64,000 bases of DNA from Salvator merianae (taxonomy: Eukaryota > Chordata > Lepidosauria > Squamata > Teiidae), in the NCBI GenBank assembly GCA_003586115.2, contig QVOM02000034.1:19636684-19700683 (forward strand), read 5' to 3'. The translations under genes were made by a program, and so were the position numbers. Shown in pieces: positions 14,896 to 26,384 of the stretch (position 1 is its first letter; every line of letters starts with the position of its first letter). Under the pieces are notes generated by a model. It was not told the origin of the DNA. It made no database searches and saw only the letters and a list, made by a program, of their open reading frames with translations.

Positions 14896-15960
14896 CTGAC
14901 TGCATTCCATAAACACAACAGATTACATTATAGGCAGTACAATCTGCTGATGCTCCTGACAATGAATTAGCCAGGACAGAAAACTAAATGTATTTCTTTA
15001 GTTCTTGGTCAAATGATTAGATTAACAGAATTAATTTGACTTTGGAGTTTGGAACAGAAATGGCAACTGGAATTAACTGTTGCAGAGATAGGTCTCTTTT
15101 GTTATACATTGAAATAATCGCTTTAAGTATTCTCCATTAGAGGAACATCTGCTTTTCAGTTTATTATATGTTCCAGCCATTGGCCATAATGAAACATCTG
15201 TTCCATATTATTATTCATTATTATTCATATTTGTACCACCACCACCTCCATCACTACTGTTCTTGCTTCCTGTTGTTGTTGCTTAGATGTCAGGGAGAAA
15301 AATTTGTTGAAAACTCCCCAAAACTTATTTTTACATGTTGCAATGGAAATAAGTTCCTTTATTTCTATGCTACTCATAGCCAGTGCTGTATCAACTTCAA
15401 ACAATTTCATACAGTTAATACTAGGGGAGTTGATGTGCTGCAGTTCTGATTCAGATCAGGTGTCCTGTGCCTGTACATTTGCACCACAGGGTGGCAAGAG
15501 ATTTCATTTGCATAGCTGAAATGGTTTCTCATCTAGTTTGCCTCTAAGCTGAAGTACTGTATATGCAGCATATTAGTTCATAGTGAATAGCTGCTTTCAT
15601 AGAGGCTGTGATCAAACACAGTTAAGAGGGTGCCCAGAGGTCATTCAGGGATCAAGGTGGGCAAATGACCATGGTCCAGTCATGGCCAGTTCTGATCCCA
15701 AGAACCTGCAAGGGCTATATCAACTGAAGAGTGAGAAATCCCATTCTCCAAATAAGTCATTTCCAGGTTGGCATCTGGAATGTGTCAGTGACCCAAAAAT
15801 ACCTGGATGGGTGGTATTCTGGTTGTGGCTAGAAGAGATCACTTGGAGATTGCACACATTTGGCTGGACCTTTTTATTTCCATCATAGAAACTGCTGTGC
15901 TTCTGTTATGCCTGTGTTTCCTAGACATTTCTGATAAGAACCTAGATCTGGATTCCATAT
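14896..15960. other. Non-coding stretch
   Basis: AT-rich DNA with no supported exon. Frames at 15168-15519 translate to low-complexity His/Tyr- and Leu-rich peptides derived from ATT/ACC triplet runs. Confidence 0.45.
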
Positions 15961-16945
15961 GATAAGAACATAAGCGGAGATTTACTGGATCAGACCATGG
16001 CCCATTTAGTCCAGGACCCTGTTTCATACTGTGGCCCACCAATTGCTTCTAGCATTCTCAAGCAGAACACAAAGGCAAAAACTTCACCTGCTCTCAACTC
16101 TCGTCAAATGGCCTTTAGAGCTATCCTGCCTATCTTTCCACCCTGGAGGAAGTACCTAGGCATCCATTCTAGTAGCCATTGATACACCTGACCTCCATGA
16201 ATCATTCTTAAAGCTATCCAGGCTGACTGCTGTCACCATGTCTTCCAGTAATAAATTCCATAAACCAATGATCCTCTGGTGAAAAAATACTTCCCCTTGT
16301 TGGTCCTAACTCTCCTACCTGTCAGCTTCATAGAGTGCCCCCTGGCCTAGTGTTGTGCAGTAGAGAAAAGAATTTTTCTCTATGCACATTTTCCAAACCA
16401 TGCATGATTTTATATACTTCAGTGAGGTCCCCACTTAAACACCATCTTTCAAGACTGAAGAGGCCAAGACATTGCAGCCTGATTTTGTAAGGAAATCATT
16501 CTGGTTGCCCTTTTCTGCACCTTTTCCAGTTCCACAATATCCTTTCTGAATTGTACACAATATTCCAAGTATGGTCTCACCATAGAGGCACAATGACACT
16601 TGCCGACTTGTTTTCTATTCCCTTCCTGATTACACATAGCATTGAATTTGCTTTTTTCACTGCTGCTGCACACTGGGTTGACACCTTCATTGAGCTGTCT
16701 ACCAGAACCCCCAGATCCTTTTCCTGGTCTGTCACAGAAAGCTTGGCCCCATCAGTTTATAGGTGTAAATGGGGTTCTTTGCCCCAAAGTGCATCACTTT
16801 GCACTTGCTAAGATTGAAGTGCGTTTGCCACTTTGTCGCCCACTCATCCAGTGTCAAGAGATGCCTCTGGAGCTCTTTTCAACACTACCAGCTATTCTAG
16901 AGAACAATCATTTAGCATGTCTAGGAATTTTCTCTCTCTCCCTCA
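15961..16945 (-). mobile_element. CR1-like LINE fragment, minus strand
   Basis: The plus strand begins with the widespread 'gataagaacataagcggaga...ggatcagacca...ccatttagtccag' sequence, the reverse complement of the 3' end of a reptilian CR1-type LINE. On the minus strand around 16600-16490 a remnant 'VRPYLEYCVQF' followed by 'DIVELEKVQKRATRMI' matches the ORF2 C-terminal signature. Stops and frameshifts are frequent. The same 3' end recurs at 26385, 39840 and 41130. Confidence 0.8.
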
Positions 16946-17225
16946 TGAGTTGAACAAGAGTTCACCCAGTGGCGGAATGAGTTCACCCACTCTATGTGGG
17001 AATAATTGAAACCCCCCATTACAACTACCTTTCCTTTTTTAATGCCTCCTTTACCTCATTTTCCAAATTCTGGTCTCCTTTGTGAGTTTGGTTGGGAGGG
17101 CAACAGCATGTCCCTAATATTAGACTTGTTTTCTGAACTGGTATTGTTACCCACAATGCTTCTATAGATGGGTCTGTACTTGAAGGAGTTGTCTGTATGA
17201 AGAAAAGCTTTATTTCAATGGGAAT

Positions 17226-17300
17226 GTGTTGTAGCTATGGCAGGGCATCTACTTGGCATGTAGAAGGTCCCAGATTCATTCCCCAGCATTTCCTAAGAAG
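17226..17300 (+). mobile_element. tRNA-derived SINE fragment
   Basis: 'tagctatggcagggcatcta' resembles a pol III A box, and 'ggtcccagattcattcccc' about 35 bases later resembles a B box. The spacing and sequence are those of tRNA-derived SINE heads. No cloverleaf or intact tRNA is present. Confidence 0.6.
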
Positions 17301-19855
17301 AACAGAATGGCAACATAAAAGTATTGTGCTGCTCTTTGAATTACATGTATTCTGAACATATAAATTAGCATACCTGCAAAAAAAAAAACCTTTTTGGACT
17401 ACAATCCTTATGATTTGTAACTAAGAATAAATGGATATTGTAGAAACTCTGAAAAATTACATTTGTAAACTACTTTCTTTTGCCCCACCTTTGCTTTTGA
17501 CAATGTACCCTGTCTTTTGGAGGACATTTATAGTGGCCATTCCTATGCTCAAAGCCAGTAAATGATGCCTCAAAGTAAAAGGTAGTAAGAGATAGCTATT
17601 AGTAAGGGTAATAAGGGTAAGTGATGCAAAAGAATTCCAAGAGATGACTGTTGTCAAGTCATCACAGTGCTCATTAGGAATGTAAAATTCAGCTCCTGGA
17701 GATCATATGCAAATATCCATGTAGTTTCCTTAGAATGATATGAAAGTGACTTGCCATGTACTCTTCCAGATGTATATCTGTTTCCAGCTTCACTATCCCT
17801 TGTATAGCCCCAGAATTTCCTGGTCATCTTCCATCCAAATACCAATCAGCTCTGACCTGGCTTACCTGTTGTGGCATAGAATGCCAACAAATATTGGCTG
17901 AAGGCTAAGGCAGCCTGGAAAACAATGACTCGCAGGTTCAATCCAGTCAACCAGCCTTCACTTTCAAGGACAGTTGATTTCATATTTTGTACTTCCAACT
18001 AAAGGGCGATCTTTTGTGTATGCGTGTGTGCGTGCGCGCGCACGTGTGCTTTAAGGACACAACGAACAAGAAAGATTTTATAATATTTGGGGACATGCAT
18101 AGATGAAACTGTAGTATTAACATCTCTGCCTTATTAGATTTTTTTCCTGGGTAAATCTTCAGTTCGAGGAAGTCAACAAAGATTAGTTCACATCTTTCAG
18201 TTTAACGAAAGTAAACTGACACAAAGCCTTTCAATAAGCTGTTTGAGGAAGGAGAGAATATTTCCCCCTGGTTCTCCTAAGCCCAGGATTATATTTTACA
18301 GTAAACCTTTCCTCTGAAAGATGTTGTTAGCCACTTCTGCCTCACAGATGTGAAACCTTATTGAGCCAAGAACTGTCTTCTTGTGTGAAGTTGAAATACT
18401 ATCAAAGAGAGCTGCTTTCCAATATTTATTTGTAGACTTGGGTAAGCAGGTTCCATGCAAGCTTGTTCAGAGTTAAATCCCACCGGATCCTCACTGGTTT
18501 AAGAACAGAAAGACCTTGTTGCATCAGGCTAAAAGTTGGTTGATGCCAGCTTCCTGTTTGCAACCCAGTCTAAATGAGGGGTCTAAAAATTTATAAGCAG
18601 GGCATGGAGGCAACAGCCTTCCAGCACTGCTTCTATTTAATGCAGAGATGCCTTGTGCCCATCCCTCTAGAGTGGCCACTGGCAAAGGATCATGGCAGCT
18701 GTAGTTCAGCACCATTATAAGGGCAACATGCTAGTCAGCATTTCCGTGAAAGAGTTTGCATATAGGACTTGACGCAGTAAGCACACCACTATAAAATACC
18801 ATATAAAGCTCAGAAATAATCCATCAAATTAAAATGTCTGTTTTTGGCACATTCAGGACTAGCATAAGAGTGCTGAAAACTATTCCAAAAAACCAAACAA
18901 TAAATGCCAAGCAAAGCAAGAAACCAAAGACAACAGATGCATGGAAAAAGGAAATAGGTTCAGATACCGATCTATGATAGTCACCATGACTTGGGGTGCA
19001 GTCAGACATGCATAGAGGGACACCTCCTAGGAGAATTGGAGTTGGGGATGCCAGACATTTTACCCCTGCATCTGCCTTACCATGTCCTGAAGCCTGAGAA
19101 TGGGCGTCTCTTCCTCATATGGAAGATAAAAACACCCAGAGCAACTTTTTCTTTCAGTTGCATTGGGCAGGGAGGTTCATAAGCACAGGCAAAGAAAATC
19201 TAGCCAATCACAGCATGAAAACCAATGTGGTTAGCCAGCAACCAATCAAGGCCCTGGAAAGCTGAGCAGGCAGCTGACCAACCAGTGGCGAGCACTTGTT
19301 AAGAAAGTGTTACCAGACTTTGACGTCCAGGAAGAGATACACGTAGAATATGAAGTAGGGTTATTCTATTAACTATGTGGATGCCTGCTTTTTTGGACGG
19401 CTATAGCAAGGGCATGTTTTCTGAAAAAGGCTATTGAGAAAAGCCCTGTCTGATCACACCCTTAGTTGTCACACATATGCAGATTCATCCCAAGAACCTC
19501 AGAAGTGACCTTAACATTTAGACAGGTCCACAAAGTAGTAAGTGCTCTATCTGATATGAGATAAGGTGCTACTGACCCTCCAGCTGTTATTGGACTTCAG
19601 TTCCTATTGATCTTTAACAATCAGGCAGGTAAACCCATGCATTTTCACAAGATGAATAGATCAGAATATGATGGCTATTTAACAAATGCTAGCAATAGAA
19701 ACAATTTTTAAAGTGCAACTTTCACAGTTTAATGAATTTTTCACAGATTAATGCCATTTTAACTACAGATTAAAATGGCAGCCAGATTTACCTATCAGCA
19801 AGTATGGTCCTAGAAACAAGCAATTTCTCAGGAGTATTTCTGTGTTTGTGTGTGA
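17301..19855. other. Non-coding stretch
   Basis: No exon is supported. A second B-box-like motif (GGTTCAATCC) lies near 17937 without a convincing A box. A perfect alternating purine-pyrimidine tract is annotated separately. Confidence 0.45.
18015..18049. repeat. Alternating purine-pyrimidine tract (Z-DNA-prone)
   Basis: Thirty-five consecutive bases alternate pyrimidine and purine with no break, including a GCGCGCGCAC core. This is the composition that favours left-handed DNA under negative supercoiling. Confidence 0.85.
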
Positions 19856-19900
19856 ATGCACATGTACATGTGCATATGTGCACATGTGCACATGTGCACA
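19856..19900. repeat. Alternating purine-pyrimidine, self-complementary CATGTGCA repeat
   Basis: Forty-five consecutive bases alternate purine and pyrimidine. The last 30 are tandem, individually palindromic GTGCACAT units, so the tract could adopt Z-DNA or a cruciform. Confidence 0.85.
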
Positions 19901-20077
19901 AGGGAGGGAGTCAGGAAAGTGCTGTTTTCCCTTATAATGGTGCTGTTTTCCCTCACTATTTGCATATTTCAATATCCATGGCACCAAAACCATTGTGCAT
20001 AGAGAGGGACTTGGCTCCATGCAGCTTTCTTTTTTATTTTTATCTTTCTATGTCAAACATTCACTTCTTCAGCTATA

Positions 20078-20219
20078 GGCCTGTTTGCACTTAGCGAGTG
20101 GTACATTCAGGACGTTAGCTAGAACGCAGGATCCGCACTTGCGAACAGCCCCAGAAGACCCGAAAGCTACTGAAGTCCACCTGATGCTTACCTGAATCCA
20201 ACCAGCTGTGGCCAACTAA
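20078..20219. mobile_element. Group A2 MITE, left part
   Basis: It starts GGCCTGTTTGCACTTAGCG. The block 'gaagtccacctgatgcttac' matches 5925-5955 and, inverted, about 23695-23715. It is cut off by the next TIR element. Confidence 0.55.
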
Positions 20220-20471
20220 GGGCCTGTTCGCACTTACAACGGTATAACAGTATAACTAGCACTGTTCGACCCTCTGGGTTCAAACGCAGACCCTCTGGGT
20301 TCAAACACAGCTACCGAACTAGTGCGCTCCCATTCACACTGCGTCCAGCGCTGGTCGGCTTGCGGAGTGTTCCAGCGCTGACAGATGCAAAGACCCCTCT
20401 TTCTACCCGAACCCGACTGACCTGGACCATGCTAGTTAGACCGTTATACTGTTATAAGTGTGAACAAGCCC
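20220..20471. mobile_element. Group A2 MITE, short form
   Basis: The termini are GGGCCTGTTCGCACTTA and the inverse of GGGCTTGTTCACACTTA. The subterminal 'acggtataacagtata' and its inverse 'ttatactgttataag' form long imperfect TIRs. It is flanked by TAA (20217-20219) and TAT (20472-20474). The interior is an inverted, deleted version of 23220-23350, including two 'gaccctctgggttcaaac' units. Confidence 0.7.
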
Positions 20472-21647
20472 TATGTATTTCAGTTTCCTTGACCTAGCCT
20501 ACAACACCTGGTATTCTTAGGTAGCTTCCTATTCCCATACTTACCAGGCCTTCCTCTTCTTCATTTCTGAGCTCAGTCAACATTGGCAAGAAGCAGTCTG
20601 AATCCTGATGTGAATTGTAGAACACCTAAGTCCAAACCTATTATTATTTTAAAGGTATTACACTGCAGCTAATCAGCATAATCTGTAATTAAATGCACAA
20701 GTCTACAGTCGCCTGGGATTGCCAGGAGCTTAGTGAAGCAGTCTGATCCTATTATCAATTCACATGCAGCCTGAAATGTGATGCCATCACCTATGTCAGC
20801 CTCCATTAACTTAGTAGCCTCCATATGTCCTTAGTTTCCAAAACTCATCATCCCTAATGATGCTGGCTGGGAGTTTGAGTCCAAAGGACGGATGCGGTAA
20901 GGCAAAAAATCTGATAGTTGGGGAAAATTGGTTTCCAAAGAGTCTGCTCAGGTGAGTTGGAAAATACGTTTTTCTAACAGTTTTCTTAGGAAGCACTGGA
21001 ATAAATTTCCTTTGATAACGGAAATAGGGTCATCTCTTAATTCAGAGTTTAGTATGCATGTGTGCCAAATTTTGTGATTTCTCCCTTGCTATTGTAAAGC
21101 CCCCAAATGGTGCTTTTTCTGGGGGACGGAGATTATGCGGAGCATGCATTTGCAGAATAAAATATTGGGGTTTTCAGTACTTTCCACATTCAGTCATTTT
21201 GGAGAAACAGAACAATAACTGTTAACAATAACTGTTAATGTCATTACTCCCCGGGAACTTCTGGACACTGAGTAATCTAAAGGACTCCAATACTATGGGA
21301 ATGTTAAAAAAAAAAAAAAAAAAAAAAGCTTATTTGCCACCACACACAAGCTTAAAAAACAATTAGCTAGCAAGGTGTGAGGAAGAATTTCTGCCTGTGA
21401 CACCCTTCCATAACGGCTGCCACTATGTCTTTGAATCCCATTGGCCCCAGGTGCAGAGGGATTTTATAGCCCCCGCTCCTGCCCCTTGCTCTAACACTCT
21501 TTGAAGATAAGGCCTTGTCCACACGGGTCCTCAATATGAGATTATTCATGGCTATCCCAACATAGCCCTGCCAAAAAGGGGTGGAATCCCATGTCTTTGC
21601 TATTTGGGATAAATCAACTACTACTGTGCGTTTTCCCTGAACACACT
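20472..21647. other. Non-coding stretch with a short poly(A)
   Basis: A run of 22 A lies at 21306-21327. No exon or complete repeat is identified. Confidence 0.45.
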
Positions 21648-22215
21648 GGGCCTTTTCGCACTGAAATCGGTAGACCGTTCCGAGTAGTTGGCTTCGAACC
21701 GGAGGGGTTGGGGAACGCTTGGTGCCATTCGCACTCCCGGCCAGAGGAGTGGACCCGAAGCCGACCAGCAGCGGGAACAGTGCGAATGGCATCGCTAGTT
21801 CGGTACCGCACTCCGTACCATCGAACCCACTTCGTACCCACTTCGTACCCAGAGGGCTCGTTATGAAGCCGGCTTCATAACGGCAGCTCGGCTGCCAAGC
21901 CCAAAGGGCTATCCCGGGTACGAAGCATCGTACCAGGGTACGAAGCACCGATACGAAGCAGCAGAGCGGGGTGTGACGCTTCGTACCGCGCATGCGCAGC
22001 CGCGCCAGCCACGCCCGACGCCATTGCAAACAGTGCGAAAGCACCGTGCCCGATCTTCGCTCCATCGCGCAGGTCGGGATGAAGACAAGCTTTTACTTGT
22101 TTTGCCTTACCCAACATCGGGTTCGAATTGGGTGAGGCGCGCCCCCGCGGCAGTGCGTAAGCTCCGTTCTAGTGAACGGACAAGAACGTTCCACTCGCAC
22201 AGTGCGAACAGCCCC
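21648..22215. mobile_element. CpG-rich Harbinger-like MITE (group A2)
   Basis: The TIRs are GGGCCTTTTCGCACTG and the inverse of GGGGCTGTTCGCACTG. Unlike its surroundings, this element is dense in CpG (many CGAA, GCGC and TCGTACC motifs), including short direct repeats of 'acttcgtaccc' at 21828-21850 and 'gggtacgaagca' at 21917-21949. The long minus-strand open frame across it is a by-product of the composition. Little CpG decay suggests a recent insertion. Confidence 0.7.
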
Positions 22216-22499
22216 AATATGGGCTTGCCTGCCTGGTTGCTTGCTCCCATGAACTTCAGCTTGAAAATGGCCGTTATGCATGCATGGAGCTGAAATGGGG
22301 CTGGGAATGGCCACTGCACAGGCTTGAGGGGACAGCGGTCATGCACTTCTGGGAGTTTTGCACCATAGAAATACTCAGATACATGCAGCACACCATTGAG
22401 GGAGCAAGTGTCCAGACAGGTAGGGGCCTGTGCTTGCCCTGTGAGGTTGCCCTGCCATTTGGCAGGAACAGTAAGAGCCAATAGGAAGATGCAAACAAG

Positions 22500-22679
22500 G
22501 ATCCTTCTTATACTGGACCTTGTACTGGATTATATCCTGGAATAGAAACCTGCCATCCACATGCTAGTGCAGACTACAGCAGGCCCTGGCTAGGGCCTGC
22601 CGTAGTCTGTACCGGCATGCAGATGGCAGGTCCCTATTCTGGGATATAATTCAGAATAAGGCCCAGTGCAGAAAGGGCC
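22500..22679. mobile_element. Foldback MITE (group B)
   Basis: Two arms are inverted around about 22590: 'gaaacctgccatccacatgc' on the left and its near inverse at about 22615-22640. The right terminus AGTGCAGAAAGGGCC is intact and the left is degenerate. The same layout occurs at 29415-29594 and 43066-43217. Confidence 0.65.
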
Positions 22680-22849
22680 AAGCTCTTGCCGTCCGCAGGC
22701 AGCCTAAGGCACAAAGCAAGAGGAAGCCCTTGGCAAGCATCTTCTTTTTAAATTGTTTAGTTAGAATTCAGATTTGTTCATCCATAACCCAGTTTTATTC
22801 ATTCATGTTCCAAGTTTATTCATGTCCAATCTGATGGCCTCCTCATTCA

Positions 22850-23110
22850 TCTACCATTTTGCTGTTTGTAAGTTTACCTCCTTAGGCCAGCTACATCTAA
22901 CTTTAATTGACCTTTGATCCACCATCAGGCTGAAAGAACTCATCAGCAAAATGACAAGCAATTTTCCTTCTGCATTTATCTGATCCAGAAAATCCACCTT
23001 TGGGTCAGATAACGTGGAAAGAAAAGAGCCGGTTACTCTGTTGATGTGTTGTCTCACTTTGAAGGGGGATTGAAGGTGGATTAAAACATGGGTATAGCTG
23101 AATTCCACTT
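22850..23110. repeat. Dispersed repeat also present at about 28290-28470
   Basis: Segments such as 'ttgatccaccatcag', 'catcagcaaaatgacaa' and 'agataacgtggaaagaaaa' recur in the same order at 28320-28440. It is a diverged family that I cannot name. Confidence 0.45.
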
Positions 23111-23167
23111 TTTCCTGTTTTTTTAAAAAAGAAAAAAATAACTATTTCCTTCTGGATTTTGATCAGT

Positions 23168-23808
23168 GGGCCTTTTGCACTTACCACAGTAGAACATTCT
23201 AACTAGCACGGTTCGGGCCAGCTGGGTTCGGGTATGGAGAGGGGTCTTCGCACCTGTCAATGCTGGAACACTCTGCAAGCCGACCAGTGCTGGAAGCAGT
23301 GCGAATGGGAGTGCACTAGTTTGGTAACTGTGTTTGAACCCAGAGGAGCTGTGTTTGAACCCAGAGGAGTTGTGTTTGAACCCAGAGGAGTTGTGTTGGA
23401 ACCCAGAGGAGTTGTGTTGGAACCTAGAGGAGCTATGTTTAAACCCAGAGGAGCTGTGTTTGAATTTGTGTCTGAAAAGGCCCGCAGGGTCTGGACCCCA
23501 AGGTCTGAACGGAGGTGCAAACTGTCAGACTGCACCTGTGTGGCCCTGTCGGCCTGGCCCCACCCCACCCCACCCCACCCCACCACTATTTTGAACCCGG
23601 AAATAGTGCGAACACACTTTCCCTGATCCTCATCTAATTGCACAGGTCAGGTTGAAGACTACAATTTAGTTGACCATAGCTGGTTGGATTCAGATAAGCA
23701 TCAGGTGGGCTTCGGTAGATTTTGCATCAGCTGAGGCTGTCTGCAAGTGCGAGTCTTGCATTCTAGCAAACGTCCTGGAACTACCACTCGCGAAGTGCGA
23801 ACAGGTCC
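23168..23808. mobile_element. Group A2 MITE, full form with internal 21-bp repeats
   Basis: It starts GGGCCTTTTGCACTTACC and ends with the inverse of GGACCTGTTCGCACTTCGC. It contains a 21-bp tandem array (23330-23465) and a CCCCA array near 23559-23585. It corresponds in reverse to 5833-6346. Confidence 0.7.
23330..23465. repeat. Minisatellite, 21-bp unit, about 6.5 copies
   Basis: The unit is approximately GTGTTTGAACCCAGAGGAG plus two bases, with 1-3 mismatches per copy. The period is a multiple of three, so one frame reads as a heptapeptide repeat, but it lies in a transposon and is not a gene. Confidence 0.9.
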
Positions 23809-23889
23809 AATATGTACGAAGACTAGCTGGGATAGAATATCACTTGAGTATCCTGCCATGTTTGATTCCAGCATCCCTGCACTATTCAG

Positions 23890-24410
23890 TAGGGATGTGC
23901 ATGAACTTCTTTTGTGGTTTGGTTTGCATTGAACTGAACTGAACTACACCTGTGAATGATTCAGTTCATAGTGAACCTTGAACTGCTGGCCTGGTTCTAT
24001 GAACAGATCTAGAGGTTCATGTTGACCCCACTTCCATTTTCTTCTAACTGAAAAAAAATGCTTTTTTTTCTGCATAATGAGATGATGTCATAGAGAATCC
24101 ACACAACTTGGAAATAAAACTTGGCAATAAAAATATTTATGAAAAATATTTACAGCTTTATGAATCCACACAGCTTGGAAATAAAAATATTCCTATTGAC
24201 GCCAATGAAGAGCGCCCAACTGGTTGTATTTAGAACCTGTTGTGCACGATCCAGGGTTTTTTGTGGAGTTCAGTTAGAACTCCCATCAGTTTGGTTTGGT
24301 CTTTCTGGAACATTTCACCATGGGAGGGAGTTGATTTAATCTCGTACTCCACAAACACTCTTGGTTTGTGCTGAACCAGTTCTAAATAGACCTGGTTTGG
24401 CACATCTCTA
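23890..24410. mobile_element. hAT-like non-autonomous transposon, 521 bp
   Basis: The termini are TAGGGATGTGCATGAAC and the inverse of TAGAGATGTGCCAAACC. They are flanked by 8-bp duplications CTATTCAG (23882-23889) and CTATGCAG (24411-24418), one mismatch apart. An 8-bp duplication with TAGRGATGTGC ends fits hAT. An internal direct repeat 'aatccacacarcttggaaat' occurs near 24098 and 24164. No transposase frame is present. Confidence 0.85.
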
Positions 24411-25009
24411 CTATGCAGCACTCCCCTCCTCAAATGACCTGTCACTGTTCCCACCCATAGCTGGATGTGAGCCTCCTGCTGCAGACATGGCATGTTTTGC
24501 TGGCCATATGGATCCTTCCTTTCTTTTGGAGTCTGTAAAAGAACCGGTGCCGGAGCATCTACCTTTGGGCTGTGAGCCCATTTGGAACTCCTGCAGTCTG
24601 GCCCTTCTTCACATTTTGGGTAGATTTCTATCTCTCCAACCAGTGTTTAATTGACTGCTGTATCTGATTATTCACGGGAATCTCCCCAATCAGAATGAAT
24701 AAATCTATTTAAACTCCATCTACCTCTGAACCTTCTTGCCCATCCCTAGTGAAACATACACACATACAAATATATTTATAAGAGCTGCCAGGTTCTTCCT
24801 TCAACACAGTCTTGTGCTTGAAGTTTGGCAACTGTCTTTGCTTTAGCTACAGTCTGCAGACAAGGCACCTGGCGAAAAACATGCCATCTTCTTTCCCCTC
24901 AGCAGCCATTCTGTGTTCCCAAGGGTGAAAGACATGCCAAACGCCCCATGGCTAACCAAAATGCATCCTGACTTGCATTTACTTATTTTTGTGCCTTTGT
25001 TTTGTCCAG

Positions 25010-25097
25010 ATGGAAGATGCGTCTAATTCCTCAGCGTTTCTGTCAACCTTATCTGAAGGAGAAGATCTGATTTTTGGAACCCTCTATTCACTTTTTG
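25010..25097 (+). CDS. OPN5L1: Neuropsin-group opsin (OPN5L1-like), first coding exon
   Basis: It encodes residues 1-29 plus one base of codon 30. The N-terminus is acidic and Ser-rich, with one N-glycosylation sequon at Asn6 (N-S-S), as expected for an extracellular opsin tail, and it runs into TM1 from about residue 19 (DLIFGTLYSLF). The donor is G/GTAAGT at 25098, giving a phase 1 intron that joins in frame to 41773. The start codon directly follows a pyrimidine-rich tract ending in AG (25008-25009), so the exon could be internal, with a 5' UTR exon further upstream that I cannot find. Opsins of this group are retinal-binding seven-helix G-protein-coupled receptors of the plasma membrane. 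Identity rests on the following exons; this one alone would not be diagnostic. Confidence 0.82.
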
Positions 25098-26384
25098 GTA
25101 AGTAGAGGAGGTAGTTTTCTAAGGAAACAAATTTGTATTTTAAAAAAGAAGAAGAAGAAAATCTGTGGAAACAAGCAGCAGTTCTAACACAAGAAAGTAC
25201 TGGGACCTTGGAGATTGCTTGAATAAGCGCTATTTTATTATCTGAAAGTGCTTTGCAATTTGACTCCGGCAAAAAGTCATGAGATTCTACTGCAGCCTCT
25301 CGTGTCAGGGAGATGCTTCCTGACATGACTGAGGATATGAAACCACTTGGGGATTAAAACCTTAACTGGATGCAGTATTGCTATTTATTTAATCCTGCTG
25401 ATTCACAAGGTAGTATGCCCAGTGTCAGCATATGCGATTTTTAGGCTGACATTGAGGCCCCAGAAACCCACTACTGATGTCTGTTCAATCCAGGGTTCCT
25501 TGAGGTGACAAAGTCTGGGAGCTGCTATTTAATTTTCTTGCAAAGACCCTGAGGTAGCAATGTTGCAAGGCATTGTGGGAAATGTAAATAGTCGCTCCCA
25601 GTTCAGGCCCCAGCCTCCTATGCTCGATCAGTGCGCTATTACTGCTATTGCTACAGTTTGTAGGTGTTGCAACTTCTGAGCAGTTGTCAACCTCAGCTTG
25701 GTGTGAATTTACCAGTAGATTTATCTCTACATTATCCTTACCTGCACAAAAGTAGTGCCCATGTACATGTCACCAGCTGTTCCCCCATCCCTTGACAGAA
25801 AGGGGCCAAGAAAGGATTCTAGTGAAGAAAAGAGGACCTCACCTTGCATATATAATTTGCGCAGTGTCAGGCCAGAATTTAGGGCTGGCTCCTCATCCAT
25901 ACCTTAGGACAGAACACAGAGCACCCTTTTTGGCTTGAATCAAGGTATCTGGGCCAGGAAAGTACAGCTATGATGGCTGCTGGTCCCAGCTTAACTCCAG
26001 AAGCTGAGAACAAATCTTCTCTGAGCCCCAAAGTTGCAGGCTAAGCTTTGTTTTTGTATGTGACAAAAGGCCATTTATGGGGCTGTTTCCATGAGCTGTG
26101 TGAAATGGTGCCGGGATCTACATGACCCTTGACCTAGTTCAGCCATCCAGTTAGTGGGTAGCTGGACTGGTGCACTGTTGTGAATACTTGGGAGGCAGTG
26201 CTAAAGTGGCCTCCTGTTGGCACACGCTCCAGTGCCATTTCTACACTGGGGAGCAGGCTAGCTACCAGTGTTGTCTAGACAAAGCATTACCTGGGAGGCA
26301 TGGCCTCCTAGGGACCACTCTAGCATGTGGACCCCTCCCCTGGCAGCAGTTAACATGATCCCCAGGGTCTGTGCGGAATTTACT
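25098..26384. other. Intron 1, first part: no feature recognised
   Basis: Intronic sequence after the donor. The segment from about 26090 to 26360 resembles group G MITEs ('aatggtgccggga', 'ctctagcatgtgga') but its termini are not clear. Confidence 0.45.

Noticed and set aside
17880..17960. B-box-like motif considered as a tRNA gene
   Set aside because: No A box at the right distance and no cloverleaf can be drawn. At best it is an old SINE piece.
21367..22065. 232-codon minus-strand open frame
   Set aside because: It mostly overlaps the CpG-rich MITE at 21648-22215, where few stop codons arise from composition. No domain is visible, and several overlapping frames in the same stretch are equally open.
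23330..23465. Regularly spaced repeats considered as a CRISPR array
   Set aside because: The repeats are directly adjacent without spacers and the genome is eukaryotic.
23234..23643. Frames of 86-130 codons with a heptapeptide repeat
   Set aside because: Produced by the 21-bp minisatellite and CCCCA repeats within a transposon.
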